From positions 752,001 through 816,000 of the forward strand of contig CP087965.1 of assembly GCA_024703855.1 (NCBI GenBank): 64,000 nucleotides of DNA, written 5' to 3'. Below the pieces are notes generated by a model. It saw nothing but the letters and a program-made list of their open reading frames with translations, did not search any database and was not told where the DNA came from. The stretch comes from Polaromonas sp. P2-4 (lineage in GTDB: Bacteria; Pseudomonadota; Gammaproteobacteria; Burkholderiales; Burkholderiaceae_C). Below, piece after piece: positions 18,284-28,391 of this stretch. Position 1 is the stretch's first letter. Each line of letters begins with the position of its first letter. The position numbers were made by a program, and so were the translations under genes.

Positions 18284-19606
18284 CGCCGAGTCGCACGGCC
18301 GCGCGGTGCAGGTTGCCCCGCTCCTGCTCGATGGCCAGCTGGATCGCGCACTCAGTGGCGGCGTGCCCGATCTCCTTGAGCCCCAGGCCCAGGCCGATCG
18401 CCTCGCGGGCGGCCACTTCGAACCGGGTCTGCAGCGTGCTGCGCGACGGCGTCGTGTCGAGCGGGCGCTCGTCTTCCGGCACATCGCCGATCGTGATCGG
18501 TCCGCCGCCGGCGTGGCGGTGGCACAGCCACGCAACGACGCGCCGCAGTTCGCGGACATTGCCCGGGTAGTCGCGTGCCAGCAGGTACTGGCACACGGGC
18601 TCGTCGAAGCCTTCTGCGGCATCGGCGCCGTCGAAGGCGGCCTGAAAGTGCAGCGCCAACGCGAGCACGTCGTCCTTGCGCTCGCGCAGCGGCGGCGTGC
18701 GGCACACCGAACCCGCGATGCGGTAGTACAGATCGGCCCGAAAGCCGCCATCGGCCACGCCGGCCTCGAGATCGCGGTTGGTCGCCGACACCAGGCGGAA
18801 GTTCGTGTGCTGCCACGCATTGCTGCCCACGCGCTTGTACTTGCCTTCCTGCACGACGCGCAATAGCTGCGCCTGCAGCGGGAGCGGCAGTTCGCCAACC
18901 TCATCGAGGAACAATGTTCCGCCATTGGCCAGCGCAAAGGCGCCGTCGCGCGTTCATCGCGCCGGTGAAAGCGCCGCGTTCGTGACCGAAGAATTCGCTG
19001 CCCGACAACTCGGGCGTGATGGTCGTGCAATCGACGATCACCATCTCACGCTTGTCGGCGCTGGGGTCCAGTTCGTGGATCAACCGGGCGATCAGTTCCT
19101 TGCCGGTGCCGCTCTCGCCGGTGACCAGGACCGGGCCGCGCGAGAACACCGCCACCTCGACCACGTGCCGCAGCAGGCACCGCCACGCCGCGCTGGCGCC
19201 GACCAGCGCTTGCCTGACGCGCGGGCTATCGACGATGCCGCGGACCGTGCTCAGGCGCGCCAGCCGGGCGCTCACCTGGTCGGCGTTGGCCGGCACCGTG
19301 GGCCACAGCACCACGTCGGCCGCGCCGGCACCCAGCAAAGCCCACAGCTCGGGCGCTGTCACGCGGCACGGCGCGACCGCCAGCACGAGCACGACGGCGC
19401 GGCGGCTGGCGACCCCGAATGCAGTCCAGAACCCGGTCATCGACCGCGTTCAGCACCATCAGACCGTAGCCCTCTGGCTCGGCCGGCATCGCCATCGGGG
19501 ACAAGCCCGACCGGCTCAGGACGGACAAGACGGCGTCGCGGACCTGCGACAGCACCGTGTCGAAAAAATGAATCCAGGCGCTTGGTTGCATGACAAGGCG
19601 CACCAA
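18231..19606 (-). CDS. Sigma-54-dependent transcriptional activator (NtrC-type), two frameshifts
   Basis: The AAA+ domain carries Walker A GESGTGKELIARLIHELD, the sigma-54 contact loop GHERGAFTGA, Walker B TLFLDEVGELPLPLQ, SATNRDLEAG and RADLYYR. A C-terminal Fis-type helix-turn-helix reads ERGNLHRAAVRLGVSDRALQ. The first 150 residues are a degenerate receiver-like or sensory domain (LWALLGAGAADVVLWPTVPA) lacking clear phosphorylation residues. Shifts near 19435 and 18945 must be corrected. It converges on the 5.8-18.3 kb gene cluster, so it probably controls it, together with the candidate sigma-54 promoter at 5723. Confidence 0.85.
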
Positions 19607-19997
19607 TTTGTACGAAAGATACGATCACCCCGGGAACGGCAACTTCTTCATGGCAATTTTCTCCGCTTGTGCGCCTGTCGTGCCAGCGTGAGCACATTCT
19701 AGGCAGGCGTCATTCGCGGTCAATCGTGCTTGGCAATGTCCCCCTGTCAAAACTGACAGGGGGCTGTGGATGGATTGCTCGAGCTTGGTGCGGCCGTCAC
19801 AGCTACTCACCAAAAGCAACGGGCAGGAATGGACTTAGCGCAGTAGCGCAGGAGCGCGGCACTGCTGAGCCACGCCTTGAACCACGGATGGGTGCCGTCG
19901 AGATCCTAGGGTTTGCCTTAGGCACCCGGTAGATTTGCCAGGGTGCAAAGGCTTGTTTTGCTGGGCTCTGTGGGCGCCTTGCAACGCTGGGCGGGAT
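19607..19997. other. Intergenic stretch without genes
   Basis: The region upstream of the sigma-54 activator has no convincing coding frame and lower G+C than the cluster. The only clear structure is the perfect inverted repeat at 19740-19763. Confidence 0.5.
19740..19763. promoter_or_regulatory. Perfect inverted repeat, possible operator or hairpin
   Basis: CCCCCTGTCA and TGACAGGGGG form 10-bp arms around AAAC, about 135 bp upstream of the activator's start. No T-run follows on either side, so a terminator is less likely than an operator, perhaps for autoregulation. The role is inferred from position only. Confidence 0.4.
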
Positions 19998-20343
19998 TCA
20001 GGCCGCCAGCGCTTCCAGCAACTCGGTCTCGATCTGCGCCTTGTTGTGCTGCAACTCAGGCCCGTCGATCAGAAACGTGTCTTCCACGCGTTCGCCCAGT
20101 GTGGTGACCTTGGCCAGTTGCAGGTTGATCTTGTGTTTGGCCAGCACGCGCGCCACCGAGTAGAGCAGGCCGATGCGGTCGCTGGCCGAGATGCTGAGCA
20201 GCCAGCGCTGCGCTTTCTCATCGGGGTGCAACTCCACGCGCGGCGCAATCGGGAAGCTCTTGACGCGCCGCGACACCCCGGCCCCGGCTGGGCACGGGCA
20301 GCGGGCCAAACTCTTCGATGGTGTGGTTCAGGTCGGTTTCCAC
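19998..20343 (-). pseudogene. glnD: glnD remnant: C-terminal ACT domain of PII uridylyltransferase
   Basis: The leftward frame reads ETDLNHTIEEFGPLPVPSRG, then VSRRVKSFPIAPRVELHPDE, SISASDRIGLLYSVARVLA and QIETELLEALAA, ending at its proper stop. This is the last ACT domain of GlnD, the bifunctional uridylyltransferase that senses glutamine and modifies PII proteins. Homology stops at about 20343; the nucleotidyltransferase and HD domains are missing. A small frameshift lies near 20285. It is a junction scar of a rearrangement, and a complete glnD should exist elsewhere. Confidence 0.8.
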
Positions 20344-20423
20344 CTCTGTCCAGCCTCAGGGGTGCACCCCAAAACGCCACGACCTTCAGGATCAGGCGGT
20401 GGAGGACATGGCGCCCGAGCAAT

Positions 20424-20771
20424 GTGCACCACGCCCTGCTCGAATTGTTTCGGCGCCGCCACGGCCGCACCGGTGAAGACCTGCGGCCGAAACTGCGCGA
20501 CCGCATCGTCCAGGCCTTCGAGGCTTCGGGCCTTTCCCGGGAGGCTTATGCCGAACTCGTGCGCAGCCGCGACGAGGCGGCCAATACTGTGCTGGACGAA
20601 GCCCTGGCCGAGGCCGCAGCCCGTGCCGCGAAGGACGAGGCGCTGCTGCGCGCATTCGAGGCCAGCGGCGAGGCAGTCGAGGCCTTCGCCGGCATGTACG
20701 GCATGGACCCGCGCGCCGCGGCCCGCACGCTGGAGCGTGCCCGGCGCCGGCGCCCGGCCGCAGTGACTTGA
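20424..20771 (+). CDS. Small helical protein of unknown function, possibly truncated
   Basis: From a GTG at 20424 the frame gives about 115 residues, strongly helical and charged (ELVRSRDEAANTVLDEALAE, LLRAFEASGEAVEAFAGMYG, ARTLERARRRR). The start is uncertain because the open frame continues upstream into the junction with glnD sequence. I recognise no family. Codon use is typical of high-GC coding DNA, which supports it being real or recently real. Confidence 0.4.
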   Translation: MHHALLELFRRRHGRTGEDLRPKLRDRIVQAFEASGLSREAYAELVRSRDEAANTVLDEALAEAAARAAKDEALLRAFEASGEAVEAFAGMYGMDPRAAARTLERARRRRPAAVT

Positions 20772-20921
20772 GCCTGTTCGGCGCTGTCGCCCCTCGGCCA
20801 GAAGCTGGCGGACGAGATTCCGCTGCTTACCGGACACATGGTATGAGCCTGCCGGCTCCGTAATCATCAGTCGTACATGCCGAGGCTTACAAACTGCCTA
20901 AGTCCCCGCTACGATCAGAAA

Positions 20922-21567
20922 ATGACTGAAAGGTACTTTTGGTCACTATCAATCGCAAAGAAGCTAGCACCGCTCGTAGTCCCTCAAAGCATTGCAAGGC
21001 GCTCGTTACCATACCTTCTTATGCGAAGCCTCATGGACTACGAGGTGGTCAAGCGAGATATGCAGGAGAAAGCCGAGTCGTGGTACGGCGAACTAGAGCC
21101 GACTTGCGGTTGGAACGCCCGGTTCTGGGAGCAGCGGGCGCTGCTCGCGAGCGATCAAAACCAAGAGGCTGTCGCCTATTCCTATGCCAAGAAAGCAGTC
21201 ACTCTTCATGGACGGGATTCGTTCCCTCACACTACGCTGGGAAAAGTGTGCGTCAAGATCGGAGTATCAAGAGGCGATGAAGTCGGCGTCGATCGATTTT
21301 GGGAGGGAGTCAAAGCTGGAAACGTCCCGGACCCTAGCACTCGAAAATGGGCTTGAATGGGAGCATCCTTATATAACCTTCTTCACCTATGCGCTACGAG
21401 CGGTTGGATCGCCGCATTTCGAAGCAGAGTCCAACAGGATCTCACAGGCTTGGAGTGAATGGATGCGCGCTGCAAAGAACTCACGAGTGTTAACTTTTGA
21501 TGACCGAGGAAAGTCTCGCCTGGATGACTTTCAACGTCAATGGCTGCTCACAGCCGTGAAACACTGA
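20922..21567 (+). CDS. Unknown protein with TPR-like helices, one frameshift, probably a C-terminal fragment
   Basis: The ATG at 20922 gives MTERYFWSLSIAKKLAPLVV, then WNARFWEQRALLASDQNQEA and SYAKKAVTLHGRDSFPHTTL, which look like TPR-type helical pairs. A frameshift near 21255 leads to EYQEAMKSASIDFGRESKLE and the stop at 21565-21567. G+C is visibly lower than in neighbouring genes, suggesting foreign origin. Such tails occur at the ends of large NTPase or SIR2-type defence proteins, but no upstream domain is present here. Function is not assigned. Confidence 0.45.
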
Positions 21568-21897
21568 GCAGGGGTCAATGATCAGAGCAATGCCGGCCGT
21601 CGCCAAGGCTCATTCCGACAGTTTGCCGTCAACATCCTCTTCGATGGGAGCGAACAAAATAACGGCCCGCAGCAGTTTCGGCCTCTACGAACTTCGTCCT
21701 TTCTAGGCACATTTACGTCCTGCTAAGCAAAGCAATCCGCCGACAAAGGCGATCAGCGAGATCCAATGCCGAATGTCTGGTTTCGCTTGGGTCGACAGTC
21801 AGCAATGGGCACATAAGCGCCGGTCGGCTGAAGCCCTCCAAAGCGGCCTCGCAGCCCAGGCTCACATCGTTGCGTGTTTTCCAAAGCAGCCCGGTGC
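21568..21897. other. Intergenic stretch, nothing recognised
   Basis: No family-like frame on either strand and no clear repeat. The stretch separates the fragment above from the convergent methyltransferase gene. Confidence 0.4.
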
Positions 21898-22530
21898 TCA
21901 GGCCGTCGGCTTGCGCCACACACTGGCCAGCCAAGGCTGCTGTTCGAGCGGCAGGCCCGCAGGCCGATAGTAGTGAGTCAGTTCGACGAATCCTGCTGCT
22001 GACATGTAGTTGCGCCAAGCCGGCAGATCATGGAAGGTGCCGTAGCGGTCGCCGCTCCAGCCCTCTTGGCCGTCGCCGCGGGGGTTCGAGCTGAAGAGTA
22101 CGCCGCCTGGCCTCAGGGTCGCATGTAGCTCCCTCAGCACACGCGGCAACGCCTGGCTGGGGACGTGGAACAGCACGGCATTGGCGAACACGCCGTCGAA
22201 GTGCCCGTCAGGCAAATTAAGTTCGAGGAAATTCTGGTGCAGCACTTCGCAACCACTATAGGCGCGCGCCATCGCGGCAAGCTTCGCTGCCCCCTCAAGA
22301 CCGGTGGGGTGGTGTCCGAGTTCCTTGAATGTCTTGAGATCACGTCCTGGCCCGCACCCGAAGTCGAGCAGCTCAAACGGCGCTGGTGCCTCAATGTATT
22401 GCAGCAGCGCGGCGATGTTCTGACTGACGTCATGATCGCGCGTGCCTTCCCAGAACTCGTCCGCGTGACGCTCATAGTGCTCCAGCGTCAGTGCGACGAT
22501 TCGTTCGATATCCTCGGGGGTCATATTCAT
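21898..22530 (-). CDS. Class I SAM-dependent methyltransferase
   Basis: The 210-residue protein has the SAM-binding glycine loop LLDFGCGPGRDLKTFKELGH, the acidic strand end in GLEGAAKLAAMAR, the post-II motif NLPDGHFDGVFANAVLFHVP, and LHATLRPGGVLFSSNPRGDG. This is the methyltransf_11/25 plan. The N-terminus (DIERIVALTLEHYERHADEF) is typical of small free-standing methyltransferases. The frame is intact. Substrate is unknown and the neighbours give no hint. Confidence 0.8.
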   Translation of the reverse strand: MNMTPEDIERIVALTLEHYERHADEFWEGTRDHDVSQNIAALLQYIEAPAPFELLDFGCGPGRDLKTFKELGHHPTGLEGAAKLAAMARAYSGCEVLHQNFLELNLPDGHFDGVFANAVLFHVPSQALPRVLRELHATLRPGGVLFSSNPRGDGQEGWSGDRYGTFHDLPAWRNYMSAAGFVELTHYYRPAGLPLEQQPWLASVWRKPTA

Positions 22531-22633
22531 GCCCGGTCATGTTATTCCATTTGCCGACGGGCCATGAGCGGCCACAACGGTCCGTCGGGAAACCGCCCGA
22601 AAGGCGTCAATCAAGACGCCCTAGCCAGTCCAA

Positions 22634-23566
22634 TTACAGCGCGGCAACCAGCTCCGGCACGGCCGTGAACAGATCGGCCTCCAGCCCATAATCCGCCACG
22701 CTGAAGATCGGCGCTTCCGGGTCCTTGTTGATCGCCACGATGACCTTGCTGTCCTTCATGCCGGCCAGGTGCTGGATGGCACCCGAGATGCCGCAGGCCA
22801 CATAGAGCTGGGGTGCCACGATCTTGCCGGTCTGGCCGACTTGCCAGTCATTCGGTGCGTAGCCCGCATCGACGGCGGCGCGTGAAGCACCGAGCGCGGC
22901 GCCCAGCTTGTCGGCCAGCGGCATCAGGACTTCGTTGAACTTCTCGGCCGAGCCCAGCGCGCGGCCACCCGACACAATGATCTTGGCGGCGGTCAGTTCG
23001 GGACGGTCGCTCTTGGCGATTTCGCTGCCAACAAAGGTCGACTTGCCGCTGTCGGCGACACCGGCCAGCGTTTCCACGGTGGCGGCTCCACCGCTGGCGG
23101 CAGCCGCATCAAACCCGGTGGTGCGCACGGTGATGACCTTGGTCGCATCCAGGCTTTGCACAATCGCAATCGCGTTGCCGGCGTAGATCGGGCGCTCAAA
23201 GGTGTCCACCGCATCGACCTTGGTGATGTCGGAAATCTGCGCCACATCCAGCGTGGCGGCGACGCGCGGCGCAATGTTTTTGCCCGACGCGGTGGCCGGA
23301 AACAGGATGTGCGAATAGCTGGCGGCGATGGCGACCACTTGCGCCGCCATGTTTTCCGCCAGGCCATGTTCAAAGTGCAGGCCGTCGACGTGGATGACTT
23401 TGGCCACGCCGGCGATTTGGGCGGCGGCCTGGGCGGCGGCGGCAGCATCCTTGCCGGCCACCAGCACATGCACCTCACCGCCGCACTGGGCGGCAGCGGT
23501 CACGGTGTTGAGGGTGGCGGGCTTGATGGAATGGTTGTCGTGTTCGGCTATTACAAGTGCGGTCAT
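22634..23566 (-). CDS. etfA: Electron transfer flavoprotein subunit alpha
   Basis: EtfA binds FAD and, with EtfB, passes electrons from acyl-CoA dehydrogenases to ETF-ubiquinone oxidoreductase. The 310-residue frame is intact. The C-terminal FAD domain shows [60 protein letters not shown] and [20 protein letters not shown], all hallmarks of the family. It is the last gene of the leftward beta-oxidation operon, 12 bp after etfB. Confidence 0.95.
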   Translation of the reverse strand: MTALVIAEHDNHSIKPATLNTVTAAAQCGGEVHVLVAGKDAAAAAQAAAQIAGVAKVIHVDGLHFEHGLAENMAAQVVAIAASYSHILFPATASGKNIAPRVAATLDVAQISDITKVDAVDTFERPIYAGNAIAIVQSLDATKVITVRTTGFDAAAASGGAATVETLAGVADSGKSTFVGSEIAKSDRPELTAAKIIVSGGRALGSAEKFNEVLMPLADKLGAALGASRAAVDAGYAPNDWQVGQTGKIVAPQLYVACGISGAIQHLAGMKDSKVIVAINKDPEAPIFSVADYGLEADLFTAVPELVAAL

Positions 23567-23578
23567 GTCAATAACTCC

Positions 23579-24327
23579 TTAGATCACTTTGGCTTCGTTT
23601 TTGAGTTTGTCGACCAGGGCGGCGACGTCGGCCACCTTGACACCGGCGCTGCGTTTGGGCGGCTCGCTGACCTTGAGGGTCTTCAGGCGCGGCGTGACAT
23701 CGACACCGAGGTCTTCCGGTTTGAAGTTGTCCAGCTGTTTTTTCTTGGCCTTCATGATGTTGGGCAGCGTGACATAACGCGGCTCGTTCAAACGCAGGTC
23801 GGTGGTGATGATGGCGGGCAGCGTGATGGACAGGGTTTCCATGCCGCCATCGACTTCGCGCATGACGACGGCCTTGCCGTCGGCCACGTCCACCTTGGAG
23901 GCAAAGGTGGCTTGCGGCCAGCCCAGCAGCGCGGCCAGCATCTGGCCGGTCTGGTTGCAGTCGTCGTCAATCGCCTGTTTGCCCAGAATCACCAGCTGCG
24001 GTTGTTCCTTGTCGACCAGGGCCTTGAGCAGCTTGGCCACGGCCAGCGGCTGCAGCTCTTCGGCCGTTTCGACCAGGATGGCGCGGTCGGCGCCGATCGC
24101 CATGGCGGTGCGCAGGGTTTCCTGGCACTGCAGCACCCCGCAGCTGACGGCGATGACTTCGGTCACCGCGCCTTTTCCTTCAGGCGCGTCGCCTCTTCGA
24201 CGGCGATCTCGTCAAAGGGGTTCATGCTCATCTTGACGTTGGCGATGTCGACGCCTGTGCCGTCGGATTTGACGCGGACTTTCACGTTGAAGTCGACTAC
24301 ACGCTTGACGGGGACGAGGATTTTCAT
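23579..24327 (-). CDS. etfB: Electron transfer flavoprotein subunit beta, one frameshift
   Basis: The start at 24327 gives [20 protein letters not shown] and [20 protein letters not shown]. One missing base near 24170 breaks the frame, which resumes as [20 protein letters not shown], followed by [20 protein letters not shown] and [20 protein letters not shown]. These are the AMP-binding and interface motifs of EtfB. Length after correction is about 249 residues, as expected. A decayed etfB next to an intact etfA is unlikely, so the break is probably a sequencing error. Confidence 0.92.
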
Positions 24328-24391
24328 TGTTGCTGCTCCAGATAGTTATGCATTCAGTTGCTGAATTGCCGTTGAAGGCACCGGTAGAACC

Positions 24392-25397
<1,006 letters not shown>

Positions 25398-26393
25398 TCA
25401 CTCGAGCTTGGCGCCCGACTGCTTGATCAGACGCTCCCACACCGGCAGCTCCTGCTTGTAGACCGCGGCAAAGGCCTCGGGCGAGCTGTCCTTGATCTCG
25501 AAGCCCATGGCGGCGATGCGGGAGCGCACGTCGGGCTGCTGGCTGGCCGTGCGCACTTCGGCCGCGATGCGATCGACCACGGCCTTGGGTGTGCCGGCAG
25601 GCGCCGCCATGGCCAGCCAGCCGGTGACGCGGTAGGCTTCGTCCTTCAGCCCTTGCTCGGCCAGCGTCGGCACGTTGGGCAATGTGCTCATGCGGCGCTC
25701 GCCGGTCACGCCGATAGCCTTGACCTTGCCGGCCTCCAGGTGCGGCTTGGCCTGCAGCAGCGCTGGCATAGGCCATCTGGATCTGGCCGCCGATCAGCTC
25801 CTGCATCATCGGCGCCTCGCCCTTGTAGGGAATGTGGTTCATGTCGGCCTGCTGCGTCAGGCTCATGTGCGCGCCGGCCAAATGCGGGTACGCGCCGATA
25901 CCGTAGGAGCCGTAGGCCAGCTTGCCTTTGTTGGCCTTCACATACTGCAGCAACTCGGGCCCGGTATTGGCCGGCACGCTGGGGTGGACCACCAGTACCA
26001 GAGGCGCCGTAGCAATCTGGTAGACCAGCGTCAGGTCGCGCTGCGTGTCGTAGGGCAGCTTCGCGTAGAGGAACTGGTTGGTCAGGAGCGAGTTGCTCAA
26101 TGACAGCACCAGCGTGTGCCCGTCAGGCGGGGCCTTGGCCACCGCGTCGGTGCCGATGATGCCGGCCGCGCCGGCCTTGTTGTCGATGACGACGGGCTGT
26201 TTGAAGGCGACCGCCAGTTTTCACCCAGCACCCGCGCCAGGATGTCGGTTGCGCCGCCAGGCGGGAACGGCACGACCAGGCGGATCGGCTTGCTGGGGAA
26301 GGTCTGGGCCTGGGCGGCGGTGCCCATGCACAGCGCGGCGGCCGAGGCCAGGGCACAGATCCATACGCGGCGGCTCAAAAAATTCGGGTTCAT
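25398..26393 (-). CDS. Bug-family (tripartite tricarboxylate transporter) substrate-binding protein, two frameshifts
   Basis: A clear signal peptide ([19 protein letters not shown]) precedes [20 protein letters not shown], the family hallmark for carboxylate binding. Frames shift near 26217 and 25770, between which [20 protein letters not shown] and [20 protein letters not shown] are read. The last part, [20 protein letters not shown], is typical. Length about 331 residues. No TctA or TctB membrane genes are nearby, as is usual for the many orphan Bug proteins of this order. It probably captures the operon's carboxylic acid substrate. Confidence 0.88.
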
Positions 26394-26438
26394 GGTGTGT
26401 CTCCTGTTCAGATTTACAAAGGGAATAAGGAATGGGTG

Positions 26439-28391
26439 CTACTGCAGGATCACCTGCGTCTTGACCGGCAGGCGCCCGAGCGCCTGCTGCAACTGCTCTT
26501 GCAGCCGCTGCGTCAGCGGGCCCGCGGCGGCCGCGTCGACCAGCACCTGAAGGCCGCTCTCGCCCTCGACTTGCACGCGCGGCCACGCCTCAGCGTTCAG
26601 CCCCAGGTCAACGCAGATTTCGTCGACCATCGCGGTGGCAACGTTACGGGCAGCCAGCATGCGCAGCTCGGGCTTGTAGATCTTGCCGACATTGGTCATC
26701 GGCATGCTCTCGATCACGGTCACGGACTTGGGCCTGGCGGGCGCCTCGTCGACCCGCGCGGCCGTGAACGCGAGCAGTTCTTCCTCGCTGGCCGAGGCGC
26801 CCGGCACCAGGGTCGCGAAGACCACCGGCAACTCGCCGGCATAGGCGTCAGGCGCACCCACGGCCGCGCACAGTTGCACCGCCGGATGGGCGCCCAGTGC
26901 GTCCTCGATCACTTTGGGGTCGATGTTGTGGCCGCTGCGGATGATCAGGTCCTTGGAACGGCCGCTGAGGTTGAGTCGGCCCTGGTCATCGAGCCAGCCC
27001 AGGTCGCCGGTGGCGAGCCAGCCGTCGGCGGTGAAGGCCTTGGCGTTGTCGGCCGGATCGAGAAAACCCGAGAACAGGTTCGGCGACTTGAACAGCACCA
27101 TGCCCTGCTCGCCTGCGGCCAAGTCACGGTCGGAGGCGTTGCCATGTTCGTCGAGAGCCACAATGCGCAGCCGCACGTAGGGCAAGGGAAAGCCGACGCA
27201 GCCCGCCGGCCCTTCGACGCCCGGTGGCGTGATGGTCGAGATGCCGGCCATCTCGGTCATGCCCAGGCTCTCGTGCACATGCAGGCCGAACAGGCGCTTG
27301 AAGCGTGCGGCGAGTTCGGGTGCCAGCACGGCGGCCCCGGTGCGGCAGTAGCGGATCGACGAAATATCGGCGCCGGCCAGCGGCACATTGGCCAGCGCTG
27401 CCAGCACCGTGGGCACGGCCGACAGCGAGGTCGGCCGGTACTTCTCGACCAGCCGCCAGTAGTTGCTGATCACCGCCTTGTTGCGCAGCAAGGCGGTGGT
27501 CGGAATGATGACTTCGACACCCGCCGACAGCGAGGCCAACGAGGCGGGCAGGACCCCGGCCACGTGGAACAGCGGATAGCCATTGATGGTGACGTCGCTG
27601 TCCTTCAGGCCCTGCAGCTTCACGCTGGCCCAGGCGGTGAAGACCTGGGCACCATGGCTGTGGCGCGCCAGCTTGGGCGCGCCGGTGGTGCCGCCGGTGT
27701 GGAAATAAGCGGCGATGTCGGTGGGCACGATGTCGCGCCCGCTCACCAGGGCGTCGGCCGGCTCGCGTGCGCGCAAGGCGTTGAATTCGGCCACGCCTTC
27801 GGGCAGCGCAGGTGCACTGCCTGGCGGCTCATCGTGCGGCGCCACGCGCAGCACCATGCCGAGCGTGGGTACCTGAGCACGCAGGCGCAGGGCCTTGGAC
27901 CACGTGCCGGATTCGTCGTCCGAGCCCCAGGCGATCAACACCTTGGCACGGGCCGCAGTCATCAGCGACACCAGTTTCTCGTCGCTGAGCAGCGGGTTCA
28001 ACGGCTGCACAATGCCGGCCGCCTCGCCGCCCCACAGCGCGAGGTGGTACTCCAGGCAGCCCGGCAACAGCACGGCGACCGTGTCCTGGGACCTGAGTCC
28101 CAGCGCATGCAGCGCGTTGGCGGTCTGATGGATGCCGGCCAGCAACTGCGCATAGGACCAGCGAATCGGCGTCTCGTCGGGGTCACCACTGCACAGGAAG
28201 GTCAGCGCGGTCTTGCTGCCAAAGGCGTGGGCCGAATTACGGAAGATCTCGTAGGTGCTGCGCACCGGCAGGGCCGTCGCTATCGGTGTCTGCTCAAGGC
28301 GATGAACGTCGTCGATGCTGCGGATCGGAAACGAAGGGGCAAAAGGGGGATGGATGGGGTTCACGTGATGTCTCCAGTCGGGTGCCGTCAT
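26439..28391 (-). CDS. Acyl-CoA synthetase (AMP-forming)
   Basis: The 650-residue ANL-superfamily ligase activates a carboxylic acid with ATP and CoA. It has the P-loop-like AYFHTGGTTGAPKLARHSHG, GYPLFHVAGV, LGMTEMAGISTITPPG, the hinge GWLATGDLGWLDDQGRLNLS with GRSKDLIIRSGHNI, and the C-terminal catalytic lysine in MTNVGKIYKPELR. The frame is intact and starts at the stop of the upstream Bug gene (TAATG). An N-terminal extension of about 60 residues precedes the core. It likely commits the operon's substrate to beta-oxidation. Confidence 0.92.
   Translation of the reverse strand: MTAPDWRHHVNPIHPPFAPSFPIRSIDDVHRLEQTPIATALPVRSTYEIFRNSAHAFGSKTALTFLCSGDPDETPIRWSYAQLLAGIHQTANALHALGLRSQDTVAVLLPGCLEYHLALWGGEAAGIVQPLNPLLSDEKLVSLMTAARAKVLIAWGSDDESGTWSKALRLRAQVPTLGMVLRVAPHDEPPGSAPALPEGVAEFNALRAREPADALVSGRDIVPTDIAAYFHTGGTTGAPKLARHSHGAQVFTAWASVKLQGLKDSDVTINGYPLFHVAGVLPASLASLSAGVEVIIPTTALLRNKAVISNYWRLVEKYRPTSLSAVPTVLAALANVPLAGADISSIRYCRTGAAVLAPELAARFKRLFGLHVHESLGMTEMAGISTITPPGVEGPAGCVGFPLPYVRLRIVALDEHGNASDRDLAAGEQGMVLFKSPNLFSGFLDPADNAKAFTADGWLATGDLGWLDDQGRLNLSGRSKDLIIRSGHNIDPKVIEDALGAHPAVQLCAAVGAPDAYAGELPVVFATLVPGASASEEELLAFTAARVDEAPARPKSVTVIESMPMTNVGKIYKPELRMLAARNVATAMVDEICVDLGLNAEAWPRVQVEGESGLQVLVDAAAAGPLTQRLQEQLQQALGRLPVKTQVILQ

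Noticed and set aside
19740..19763. Rho-independent terminator
   Set aside because: The stem is perfect, but no T-run follows on either strand, and the position is upstream of the activator gene; an operator is more plausible.
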